DNA of 64,000 nt, taken from assembly GCF_000003815.2 (NCBI RefSeq), contig NC_049996.1, positions 2,959,545 to 3,023,544 on the forward strand, read 5' to 3'. This DNA comes from Branchiostoma floridae (taxonomy: Eukaryota > Chordata > Leptocardii > Amphioxiformes > Branchiostomatidae). The notes beneath the pieces are model-generated. The model was not told the DNA's origin. It saw nothing but the letters and a program-made list of their open reading frames with translations, and ran no database searches. Of the stretch, positions 42,991-56,200 are shown in pieces (position 1 is the first letter of the stretch; every line of letters starts with the position of its first letter). Both the position numbers and the translations under genes were made by a program.

Positions 42991-43784
42991 TTAAGTCCAG
43001 AATCGTGTCCGCTTGTATCTTAATTTAATCCATTCAACACCGTAGTTTGTTCAGTAGTAGATTTGTATTGATGTTGCTACAAGTTAGATGCTACCAAGCT
43101 TCTCAGTGTACTTGAATGTGGAGTTACACAAAACTTTTGATTACTTCCAGGTAACATATCGGCCGAACCCGTATCATATGTAAGTTGTTGGACATTGATG
43201 AATAGTAGTTGTAATGGGAGAGTATTGATTGCACTAACTCTGAGTGACCCTCTAGGGACAATGAGAAATAAAAGGCATCATAACCCCCTCTGGTACGGCG
43301 GCACGAGAACTGTCATAGTTGGTCATTTGATATGCCTTATTGTCTCTTGACAGTTCGGATCTATGTATCGGGTATTGAACTTTATCTGCGGGGAAACCTT
43401 TATCCGTTGTTTAAAAAGAACCTGCCTGTTCTGTGTTTTAATACACATTATCATTAACGTTAACGGTCGTGTTACAAACAAACAAGGTATCTACGTTGAC
43501 AACAATTCTATATCTTGGACGTTCTATTTAAATTTTCAAACCGATGAATCAGTTTTCCTCCATTTTCTTGTGTGTGGTTGGATCAACACCAAGGGGTCAA
43601 AGGTGAGGGAACTGTGTGGGTTTGATGTCAGGAAGTCGATATTTGAAATAAACGGCCTCTTGAATAATTTATGCAACCGGGAATGTATTGGTACACTAGC
43701 CTGCAGTCATCGGATCTGCGTTTGTAGTGTCAATCAACGGTGATAAGTTAAGGTAGTCCCGCAGCCGTTTAGAGACTGTACGTA

Positions 43785-43990
43785 CAGTGAGTTGTTATCC
43801 ACTGTGTCTAAGGTACAGTATTGGGAAGCAGAGCCCATCCCTCTCCTTTCACTGTCTTCCGACCCCCCGACCCCCAACCGAAATCAGGTAACCATTATTT
43901 CAACTTGGGGAAAGCAAAGAAAACCGTATAAATCGCCTTTCCCAACAGCACAATGTCGACTGAACAGGAATCAAACCCGTGCCAAACTTC
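43785..43990 (-). repeat. SINE-like repeat copy
   Basis: Same order of blocks as 42830-42990, plus an inverse box B-like 'aggaatcaaacccgtg' at its right end. Confidence 0.6.
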
Positions 43991-46394
43991 AGTCATCTAG
44001 CCTAGTCATAAGGTACATTTGGTGCAACCATTCCTCTGTACGATCATCTTTAAAAGTAGTTCTTGTTTTGTCAGCGAGTCAAAATTCCGTAATGATATGA
44101 CTGAAAGTAGTTCGTAGCTTATCAGATACTAATTAGCTAATAATAGTACTGGTACTCTATGATTGTATACACTGTCGACTCTACGAAAGAACGTGTGAGC
44201 TAGATAAAATGGGTGTTGGGACTTCATTTTATTGTACACACGTTGATGCAAAATGCAACATTTTTAACCAGTTTATTCATGTTATCCAAATGAACATAGC
44301 GTGAAAAGTGTATTGTATACATTGCCATTCAGTTGTCAGCTTCATATTGAACACCCATGCAATCTATCACCTATGCTATTGATTTTTTGCCATGATTGTA
44401 AAATATTCTGTTGTTTCTGAAATTTTTATAAGTTTTCGAAACTAGAGTATGATTTAAAACTTAGAAAAGATTAGTTTTGGCTCACTGAAAGTTCAGACCT
44501 GCATACAGACATTTTTTCTTTAAAATTCTGCATTATCCAATCAAAACTCTTTTGTCACGCGATTCGGCAGATCTAAAGCCTCCACGAACAATGGTTTGAT
44601 TGAATGAATAATGGAGGCTTTTGATTGGACACGATGGATCGGTGTCGAGTTGATGTTTAATTGATTGTTCTTTCCTGTGCTACTTTTGTTTGGCACTCCT
44701 TTATTTGGAGACAAAGACAAGCGCATTCACCTCGTCAAAAAACCTGAGTGCAAATCCATCAAATTTCAGAAAACCCTTTCTTCTTCGTAATCGATCAACC
44801 GTGATGTTTTTCATGGTCTTTTACGGGAATCACTTACGGGAAAATGTACACGTTTGTATCTAAGGCCACAGTAAGTAAGTTTTATGGATGACATAGGCGT
44901 GCTCAGAATTATCGTCTGATTTTGAAAAATAAAACAAAATTTGTTTTCACCTTGGCCGGAGATGGTCAACATGATGAGAAGAAACCGAAAGGGGAAATAT
45001 GTTGTGTGGTAGCCTTGATATTACTTGTCGAAGTAACAGTAGTAACTAGTAAGGTAAATGTAGTCATGGCTACATGTTCTTGTTCGATAGTAAAAGTGGC
45101 ACCGATATGGTACAAATAATTGTAGTTATCAACTTGGTATGTGATACCTGTCTACCACGCTAGTGTCTCTTTATTTTCGTGCACCTCTTGAATATATAAA
45201 TAAAAGACATATTGGCTTTGCTACCATGTTTTGCCAATTCAATTCGTTTATGATGTCTTTCGAAACCTTGTTTCTTTAATACCCATCTTCTTGCAATAAG
45301 TTTGGAGTCTCCAGAGGATGGCATCCACAAAATTTACTTGCTATGGCCTAAGCCACCTCATGGGAACAGTACCACATCACGTAAGAGCAGATCCATACAC
45401 GTGCAGCTTCTAAGATCCCCTATTAGTTTATGTTGATATGGCAACGGTATACTTTCTCCACATCCCTCATTGCACATAGTATCAGGAATTCCTAGCTTAT
45501 ATGTTTCTAAATCCTTACTATAAGTGCATTCAGTCTTCTATACGGTGCAATGAGTTGAAGTCTCGGTAACCGGCTTCAGAAGAGTCACTGGATCTCGCCA
45601 ATTGTTGGTAGAAACACTGCCCGTGTCAAGAGCAATTGTGTAACAGAGCGCATCAAAACGTAGTGGACACCTGTGATAGAGTAGATGATAACGCTTTTTC
45701 CAGTGCTTGAGTAGGCGCCAGCTGAAGAATACTCAGGAGACGACCCACCTTTCTTCCACCTTGTGTATAAAAAGGTCTCCGTCAGCTGCCCATGACTGTG
45801 ACTGCAGGATTTCAAAAGGTAACACATTAACTCCTCTAGCACTTATGTTTCCATATGAAACGATCAAATTTTCAATAGACCCGTTATTCATTTCTTCAGT
45901 AAAACTGACTACTTTTCTTACAGCACTCATGGCAATGTATAACCATTTTTGTATTGTATTTTGTATTTGTAATATTTGTATCTAAATGTAAAGAATATTG
46001 CGTAGCGACCGGCTTCTTGGATTAACTAGTCTTAGTGAAACGGAAATGTATGGAGCTGGTCTGTGTCACTAGGACCTTGTATCTGACAAGCCCATTGTAT
46101 ATTCTACCATGTATGTTACGTATGTATATTTTCTTTGATGTCCCTGGTATATATCTGATGTTTCACAGCATGGTGTATATTCTATCTGTTATCAAAAGGT
46201 CCCCGGGGATTGTTTATCCGGGTGTGCATTTGTTAGCTGCCATGTTTATTGTCTACCTTTTTGTGTAAGGTAATCAGACCTGTCTATCGTATGGGTGTGT
46301 CAGGGACAGGCTCGGCGATTGTTGAGAGGCAAGGCACGGGGTTTGATAGACTGTTTGTTCTCTGCACGCCATCGTATAGACAGTGTTAGTACCA

Positions 46395-46695
46395 GCTCTT
46401 CCTTGTAGCTTCTAGTTCTACTTTCCAAAGAGCAAAGGACTATGAGCAGGCAACGATGCAATATTTGTTGATGTGAAAGAATATCCAATTGGCCTTTGTA
46501 ATCATTGATACACTCTCTTGTATCTTATAGCATGTGGACTCTCAAAAGTCCTTTCAGTGCAGTTTCTAATTCTACCCCCCAAAGATTGAAGGACCATGGA
46601 CGAGTGCAAATTACGGAGCAATCTTTGTTGATGTGAAAGAATCTGCTACTGGGCTTTATAATCATTGATACATTCGCTTGTATCTAGTATGTGAA
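46395..46695 (+). repeat. Imperfect tandem duplication, two units of about 165 bp
   Basis: Both units contain 'tctaattcta' or 'tctagttcta', 'tttgttgatgtgaaagaat', 'aatcattgataca' and 'cttgtatct', in order, about 1 kb or less upstream of the first recognised gene E exon. Confidence 0.6.
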
Positions 46696-46789
46696 CAGGC
46701 ATACTGGGAATCCTTCTGCAGTGCCATAGCTGCTAGGTAGAAACGTAGTCAGCTGAAGCTTGCAGATTCTTAAGAATTTTTTTCTTCAG

Positions 46790-46949
46790 AACCCTTCTAC
46801 GGGTTCTCTTCTTGGCATGAAGTCGAATCCCTTGTCTACTGTGAAAGTCGACTATGCCGTCACCAACCGGGGAGATCACTTCGAGACAGCGCTGCGCATC
46901 ATCACACTACTGATTCACCTTGGCTTCCTGGTAGGACTTTACATACAAG
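46790..46949 (+). CDS. Gene E membrane-anchor exon
   Basis: 160 nt, acceptor tcttcag, donor gtaact, phase 0 to 1. Residues [16 protein letters not shown], then [20 protein letters not shown] (hydrophobic helix). An internal ATG could be a start, but the open acceptor and the comparison with B-D favour an upstream exon. Confidence 0.75.
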
Positions 46950-49900
46950 GTAACTGCTCATCTTCCTTTATGATATTTACTTAATTGCACAAGAATTGTA
47001 CAAGGTACAAAGCATGGCAACTATTCATACATAACTAGTTACTGTATGAGGCTAATATACTGTAAATAGGGTGCACAGTATGGGGTGAAAATGGTCTTTT
47101 ACAATCATTATAGGGATTTCTAGCGTCTAGAAATTCTTAGATATATTTTCCTATGTATACGATGCACGGGTAGCTATGTATACGATGCACGAGTCATGCA
47201 CATGGCATATAAGAAATGCGCTTTTGCTTTTTCCCAATTGAACTTTGTTCCGATTGTTGCAATAGGTACAATGTTTACATGTGACCTAGGTCATCATGTT
47301 AAGCTGCACGGACGGACAAAATTTTGCAAGCGTCTCTGTCCATTATGTGGTTATGCCAGAAAAAAATCATTGAGCTAGAAGACATCGATGAACATTGGCT
47401 TTGAAAGCTTGAAGATTGTACACGGACGGGAAACAGTTGTCATTGAGAGAGTTTCGTGGTTTGGCAGTCAACCACGTAGCTACATTATGAAGGGCAAAGG
47501 TTACTTTTATCCTTGCTATTTCACATATTCGCATAGTACCAACAAAAAGGCAAATTTCTTTTGGGAATACCAGATCCTGAGTCCATCAATAGATAAAAAA
47601 ATAATAGAGTCATTTGAGGCATTTCCACAATTTAGAAGGCAAACCAGTGTTAACTATAGAATTGATCATCATGCTTTATAGCTGCTATCTGTACATGTAT
47701 CTGTATATAGTTAGTGGATTTGCCGCAATGAAACTTCTATCATATCTTCAGTCTAAAGTCGTAAATCAGTATTTGCAGAAAGTATGAAATTAGAGTGAGT
47801 CTACATTCAAGTGTTGCAGAAGACATTTATTGTTTTCTGTCTGCTCGTGATTAAGACATTACATTGAGAAACGGACTCGAGAAAGAATTACACCAAGTTG
47901 ACAAATAACGTTTTGAAAACAACAATTAACAAACACTTGTCTTTTCTTAAATCTATCTTAAATAAACAATGTAACAATTGTCTCATTTACATATCAATCC
48001 AAAGATTTGAATTAATACATGGTGAACACCAGATTCTAGTCTAGTCACTGATAAAAGACATCGAATACTGAAACTTTTGACCGCGTACATCTATCGAGTT
48101 GCTTGAGCAACTGTCACCTTGCATATCTTACTGCCTGGATGTATAGCCTTCATTGATGACAAATCACCTCATAATTACTTCAAGCAGAGATACATTCTGC
48201 GGTTTGCATTGACGAAGGTCTGTAACATGTCAGCTGCCAATGTCCTTTTGTCAAAAAGTGATTGAATGCCTTGTTGTAAAGATACACATAATTTTGATCA
48301 ATATCGTTGGCGTGTTTCGAGCCTTATTCATCAGTCGACCTTGTCCTCAAGTGACAGGTGATCTATAATATTCATAAAAACATAAATCATAAAAATAGTT
48401 AATTGGGCAAATAACTTTTAAGTTTTAACACATACCCACTTCCGTATGAAATTCTTTATGATCATACAATAAAATGATAGTATTCGAACCTACCTCTTTA
48501 TACATTTATTATTTTCATTCATCAGTTCATCCACCCTTTTTTGCAATTAGTCATAGATAAATCTCCGGAAAAGTTCAAGTAACTATTTGTCTACTTCGAC
48601 GCATAAAGTAATAACTGGAAAAATACATGAAGATCTTTACGATAAGACGCGAATCTAATGAAATCGTCAAATCGCTCGAATCCGAAGAAAGTGTGTCCCT
48701 GCTCAAGTAGTTCATTCATTCATTCATTCACCATTCATTTATACATTAAATCACGCGTACATTAATTCAGTCATGTATTATATTGTTCGAAAATACATAC
48801 CTGATGCTCATATTTACTGTATGTTTTTTCTTCTTTCAGTATGGCAAGCGTCAATGAGGTTGTTTCAAAAACCACGTAAGTAAAACATGGTTTATCCATA
48901 TAAAAAAAACTTGTACGTGCGATTAGCGCATTTTATACATTGAAGGACCCAACAAAAGAATAGTTGACGGATACATGCATGCATTGTATAATGTACATGT
49001 GATTCTAGTTCTCCTCGCTTCTTTGTAATAGTTAAAATGTAAGAACAGATATGTTTATCAATAGGATGTTTGTCTATTCTTTTCAGAGGTGAATACTATC
49101 TAGATAAAAACCGGTCACGAACTTAAAAAATACACTGTCATCTCACCTAATTGAAAATGATGTTGTTTCCGCAAGATCGGTTCCTCCTATTGTCTGAGAT
49201 GACCTCGGACCAACATGAAACCTCCCAAGGGAATACCTGCATCTTATGATTCGTGACGTTTCGTTTATTGGTAGCCATGGTTACTAACAGCATCCGTCAA
49301 ACATACACGCGAAAAGATAATTTTTTGAAATATGATGGACTTCGGTCAATTTTTCTTGCAACTATACATCATACCGTTTGATTGTTTCTTTAACAACATC
49401 TCAATGTTATATGGATGTTTTAGATGCAAGAAACATTTGTAAACCTGGAACCGTATTGTTTTTAAGGCATTGACTGATAGTTTTGTTGTTGATTTTCGTG
49501 TTATCGAGTTTTCCTTATAAATCAGTGTCCAAAAGAAGAAATGTTCAACATTGGTAAATGTCAGATAGAAACAAAAGTGCACAATCATATTTGTTCCTCT
49601 GGGACAATTGCTTAAGACGTGAAGCAAAAAGAGAATTGACTGTCAAGGATGAAAATTTATGACCAAGAAAGACCACAAATAATAGCAATTATGGTTTCGC
49701 TTTTCGCAATGGCGGAAGAAAATAACAAGGTTTGCTATCACAACATAATATGATATTCTGCTTTGGTGACGATTATGTATCGTGAAATGTGTTGTGCCTC
49801 CATGTCCAAAAAATGTTTTCCTCAATCTCACGACTTTAACCATTTGGGTAGAATGTAAAGTTTAGCCTAGTCTGCTTTGCTGTTACAGCACTTTAGTTCA

Positions 49901-50137
49901 TTTTCAAGCAACCAATATTGTAGTAGTTACATTTGTGCCGTTGAACCTGGTGATATTAATTAGTTTTGAAGGAAAATTTTCTATACGTGAAAACAGTTTT
50001 CATGCATCCAGTTTTCATTTCACCACAGGTCCAAGTAATACATCAATATATAGAAGGAGAAAGATGTAGCTAGTACATGATAAAGGATGAGAATAAAGAA
50101 ATAGGCTGACACTACAGATAATATTTTAGTACCAGCT

Positions 50138-50235
<98 letters not shown>

Positions 50236-53200
50236 AAGTATACCGCCATATAAAGCTCTAAATTGGGAGCAATAACGCGCCTAGACATGAATCTCATTCT
50301 TGAAATAAAAAAAAATATTGCTAATGAAAAGCGTCATTAGTGACATGTGTTAGTGATGAGTAGAAACTTTGTCGCATTACTTTGCCAGCAGCTTCTAGTG
50401 AATCAATTTGGTTGACACCTCATTTATAAATTATGTTAACACCCCATTTATTGCGATGTTTTGATGATGTTTGTCTTATATATATAAAAGTGATAATCAA
50501 TTCTTTGTGGCTCCTTCTCATCACCCCTACAGCGGACCCGTGTGCCCCTAACCCATGCAGACATGACGGACTGTGTCTGGAGGGACATAACGGGTACTAC
50601 TGTGTCTGTAAGGAAGGATGGACCGGCAAGAACTGCACATTGAACATAGGCAAGTTCCGATATAATTATTTCTCTCATTCGACAGTGTGACGTTGCTAAC
50701 ATTTGAATGTGTGCATAAATTAAGCTTCGTTAAATAGTCCACTTAGGACCTACATGACTTGTCTACAAATGTATATGGCAATATAACAGTAAAATGTTAT
50801 AAAAGTTTGTCTACGTAACATTGTTGGGAATGTTTGATAACAAGTAATGTATATGGTGAGACACCCTCTTTGAAAACCGAAAGTCATGAAATTTCTGAAA
50901 CGCCGACTATATCTGCAACAACAAAAAAATTAAGTTTTGATTATGACATTCAAGTAATACTTTATACATTTATACAGTTCGTTTCATGCACAATAGAATT
51001 ATCGTCAACCCGTTAGCAGTTAGGACGTGGTAATGTCGTTACAAAAGAAATAAACCAGTACTTGTCATAGAGTCATCCATTTATTTCAATGATCATTACT
51101 GGGTAATATTTGACACAACGAACTGCATGTTCTAGGATCGCCTTTTGTATTCTTTGATAGATGAGTAGCCATGATTTATAAACTACTTTGTTCCCTGCCT
51201 CTAATTCAGACGAGTGTGTCTCCTACCCATGTGAGAATGAAGGCACGTGTCACGACAAGATAGCAGGGTACGAGTGCGCATGTGGGCCAGGATGGGACGG
51301 CGTCCACTGTGAGATAAGTACGTCTTCAGTCACACTCCATCTTGTCTGAAAGAACAATAGAATTACTCAGCGATCTTGAACTTTAAACAAATTTTTGTTC
51401 ATAATCTACACAATACACTATTTATAGTAGTCTTGTAGCATTGTTGTTTAATAGCTGTTAGTAGCTGCTGTCATGCACACACGATTGTCAAACAATAGTG
51501 TTCATTCATTTATTTGATTGTAAGGACAGTGGATGACAGTGGAATATCTAGAGCAGCAAGCGCTTATGAGATATTTACAATCTTCTGAACCAAGACCACG
51601 AAACAACCCCCCCCCCAAATAACAACACTTTGTTCAATGTTGTTGCAGAATGAATTGCAGTAAGTATAAATAAAGATAAATACTGTTACAAATTTTCAAA
51701 GTGATGAATGACAGAGTAAAATTTTGATCCATAAAAAGGTTTGACGTGAATGCTGACTTTTAACATCAACCTAGGACAACTGATACTTACCCGAAGAACA
51801 AAAACATTGCAGATAGCTTAAAATCACAAACCTTTTTCGGGATGGGTAATAGTACGATTGACCATATATCCATCATCAAATCTTTCGTACATTTCTGATT
51901 ACAAAGTGATATTTGTTCCCGACAGACATCGACGAATGTTTTTCGAGCCCCTGCCAACACAACTCGACGTGTCATGACGGCGTGAACGGTTACACGTGTG
52001 AGTGTGCTCCGGGCTGGGAGGGAGTGCATTGTGAGAATAGTAAGTGGAACTTACTTTTAATAATTGTTAATAAGATCAACTTATTGTACATTTATAAATC
52101 AAGTGCTACAGGTACAGGGCGTGATTCGTATAGCGTAACAAATATGTACAGGAAAGTATAGACAATCATACACGAGTTAAAGTTATCCAACTGCAACACT
52201 CTTGTTTACAACTTACGTATAATGTATGTTTAATTTAAACATACATTACACGTAAGTTGTAAACAAGAGTGTTGCACTTGGATTACGTTGTATACGATAG
52301 TGCGGTACATATTCTTTTACTGGACAACGGTACGTTGGCTGTGTCACTACGTTCTAAATTGAGCTTTTGTTACCCTTAACTTTAAGCGAATATCATTAAA
52401 CGGATAACTATGGCTGAAAGGACGACGATACACACACAACGTAAAAGTATCTGTTTTTTATCGATGAGCGCTTCGTTAAATCGCTCGGCCGCATCGACGC
52501 CGCCAACGTACAGATAGCATGAGATAACGCCATAAGCTGTGTAGAATCAACTTCTTTTCAATGCTTTGTACATGTGTAGATGTTGGAGTCAGTTCTATAT
52601 ATTTAATGAAAAAAAAAACATTTTCGTGTAGACACATTTGAATGTGGTTCTGATCCGTGTGAGAATGGCGCCACCTGTCACGACGAGGTGAACTACTACA
52701 CCTGCGAGTGCGCACCGGGATGGGAGGGTACCCACTGTGAAATTAGTAAGTGCTTCAACAGTAATAGCTTAAACAACAACAACAGTAGCAACAGTAGAAA
52801 GTAGATAGGAAGTAGAGGACTGTGACAATGATTTTTAGACAGCAGTAAAACGACCTAACAACCATTAATACTCCCATTAGAGTATGGAACAAATACAATC
52901 AAGTCAATGAAGAATATTCTATTTGGCAAATGAGATGTTCACTGTCACAGTGTTCTTTCTTTTCCTATCCCACATTTCGATTTCTAAAACACTGTTCACT
53001 TTTGAAGTCTATCTTAAACAGCCCTAGTAAACAATGAAGATATATTTTTTTCTTCTAAATGTTGGATTGTTTTTGTTTAAAGGTATCCTAAAGTCTAAAG
53101 TTAGCAGTGTTTTAGGCTCTCCTAACTTACTATTTGATTGATGGTTATTATAATAATGTATATTCTTCGTGGTGCGGTGTCTTGGTGTCTTGAGACCAGT

Positions 53201-56200
53201 GAGTAGTCAAAAAATTACACACCTATGAATATTTGTACATTTCTAGCAGATTCTTCTTTCATAATTTGTTATATGTAGTATCTTTTATTCACCTATGTTT
53301 TGAGGTCTCTAAAACTAGAAATTACAATATTTGTTGACACAACACACGAACCACCAGCGCTCTCCTATTGGGGTCCAGCAAATCCTTTATTTGGGGCTAT
53401 ACCCTATAGGGGTAGCATTTTCAGCTACGTCAGAGGCTCAAGGCTTATTCACGCGATTTCTCGCGATTTTTCGCGAGATCACCTCTTGTCATTTAAGACC
53501 CAGACCTGATAACAAGGTGAGTAGATTAACTGCCTCGGTGTTATGTGGTGATTATGTAGCACAGTGCTAAATTCTGCAGCCATAGCTTGCTTGGGGGCAT
53601 TAACCTAAAGCTAAAGCTGTGCCTGTACATGTAAAATGGTGGAGAGCATAGCCAGCTAAAAAGCACATTTCAGCTTGCAACGCTGGTGGCAATATTAGTT
53701 GCCATTTTAAACCGCCACATAAGATCAGAAACACTATGAAACAGTAGCTTGGCTAAGAACTTTAATTACTTGTACAAAATGGGCGCTTGCTTTGCTGACA
53801 GTGCTTATTTGCATAGGGTGCAGCAACTGGTGGTTTGTGTGGTGTGTAGTAGAAATTTGGTGACTCTTTTCCATCTAAATCTAAATCTGATCTTGTTTAC
53901 GTGAAACCGTGTTGCTTTTCTACTCTTCGATTGATTGCACCCGCTGCAGTAGCATATATTCTACTCAACTGACGTGTAAAGATTTATAAAAAGAACAGAA
54001 GCTAAAATCCTGTGAACACGTGACGTCCTGTGCGTGTGACGTCAGCAATGGGTCAAATGTCGTCCGAAGTCGACATCGCCCGCCGCCCTATTTGAAAATT
54101 TTCTTGGTTTTCATGACAAAAAAAGAACTTTTTGAAAGAAAATTTTGAAATTCATACCTACAACTGTTAATTGTTACATATTGCGATCAGTAAAACCAGC
54201 ATTGTAAGAGCTTTTTCAAAGTTTCTGTAAAGAAGGCGACTATACCGTTTGGTATAGATTTGCAAATCATGCAGCGCGTGTGATCGGTACTTTTATCGTG
54301 GGGCAACAACCGTTTAGATCGCTGTTGATTCGTAGAGAGAAGTTTCCTTACTTGTTCTTCATGATAGACACGCACGAATGCGGGTCCGGTCCGTGTGAAA
54401 ATGGCGCCACCTGTCATGACCATGTGAACTACTACACATGCGAGTGTGCACCTGGATGGGAGGGTGTCCATTGTGAAATCAGTGAGTTCATTCATTAATG
54501 TCGAAAGATATTATATAATAGCTGGTGTCTGTGGAATACTTGTATACCATATACCACGGTAGAGTCACATTTTTGAACCAATGCCCCGACGACTATTTTT
54601 CCGGCCTTTTTTAGCACTTTCAGTTTCCGTGGTTTTGGAAAATGTCATTGCATTATGACTGTAAACGCCGGTGTCCTTCTGACTTCAAACTTCGACCAGG
54701 GCCTAGATTAGCTACCCCCATTTGACCCTTGGAAAATGTAAATGAGGCATGCCTTAGCTGGGGTCTTACATGTATGTGATTATGCGATTATCTTTCAATT
54801 TTCTAGTAGACCTAAAAGTAGTATCTAGATTATTGGGGGTTATTGCGGATACATATACATTTCGATATGATAAAGACAGACAGTAATCAAGTTTCATAGA
54901 AACATTAACAAAATTCAGGCTAGATTGGCATTGTGTGTTTCTGAGCTTGCTGAACATTCCTTTGTATATACAGACACTGCGGAATGTTTGTCGCGCCCTT
55001 GTCAGAATAACGCCACCTGTCACGACCATGTCAACTACTACACTTGCGAGTGTGGACCGGGATGGGAGGGAACACACTGTGAAATCAGTAAGAAGCTTTT
55101 GTAGCCGACTATCGCGCATGTTTAGCCAAGTGTCATGCCTTTTCCCAAACTGACGTGTTTTTTTAGCCGTTAAGCCAAGTGCCGTGTCTTTTTAGCCGAA
55201 TTCCGCACTTTTCAAGCAAGTGTCGTTTTTTTGTTGACGAGTGTCGTGTATTTCAGTAGCATATCATCGTGCCTTTGTGACAGATTGTTGCAGTTTAATG
55301 TGGGAATGTCGTGCCTTTGTACTGGAGTGTTGTGCAGTTTTAGCCGAGCTTACGCGGCCGAATGCCTTGACTTTGTCGCCATGTGCTTTTCTAAAGCTTA
55401 CAGTTCAGACCTTGCTATGGACGTGTAAAGCTGGGGCACTTATTGGAATTTTTGACTATCGCATCTAGACACAGACGAGTGTGCCTCTGGTCCTTGTGAC
55501 AACAACGGCACCTGTCATGACCAAGTGAACTACTACACCTGCGAATGTGGACCTGGATGGGAGGGCACCCACTGTGAAATCAGTAAGAAAACGTTACTGA
55601 AAATATCACCCCTAACATTCCAGAAATCGTATAAAACATAGCAAACCATTTTTAAGATACGTTTGCTCAACGGAGACAACACTGGTGTTAAAAATCTAAT
55701 AAACAGACAAACTAAAACATATCAAGTGTTTGGATCATCATCACCAATGTAGTTTTGAACGTTTTTAATTCTAATTTGTCTTGATTTGTGCTATATTTGT
55801 TAATTTTGTAAAAAAAAACATAAATAGGTCTATATGCACTCGCGACACTTTTTGTTCTGTTGAACATTCATTTCAGACACAGACGAGTGCGCGTCCGACC
55901 CATGTCAAAACGGTGCTACCTGCCATGACCACGTGAACCATTACACGTGCGAATGTGCTCCGGGATGGCAAAATACACACTGTGAAGAAAGTAAGTTAGC
56001 AACAACATCCATGTTAAAACATGAAGGAATGCTTGAATTTATATCTAATTATTCTGAAATACTAGAAAGGCCGACATTTGCTTGAGAGCAAATACAGCAT
56101 ATTTCAGCCATCTCCCTCCTCATGTAACAATGGACTGTTCCAAAATCACCTATGTGCAAAAATGGAACACTTCTGCTTAAAATGACTTCTAACTACTAAT

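Larger units (their letters stand above)
41715..46789. other. Intergenic between head-to-head genes D and E
   Basis: 5 kb with two SINE-like copies (42830-42990, 43785-43990) and a short tandem duplication (46395-46695). The first exon of gene E should lie in this stretch but I could not identify it. Open frames such as 43363-43743 (+) and 45585-45930 (-) have no recognisable domain. Confidence 0.4.

Noticed and set aside
43363..43743. 126-codon + strand frame between genes D and E
   Set aside because: Cysteine count and spacing do not fit EGF, there is no recognisable domain, and no splice context ties it to gene E.
44520..44640. Inverted repeat around CCAATCAAAA ... TTTTGATTGG
   Set aside because: Short, imperfect and without target duplication; could be chance in AT-rich DNA.
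45585..45930. Two overlapping minus-strand frames (85 and 65 codons)
   Set aside because: They could be a decayed coding fragment, but no family was recognised and no splice signals support a gene.
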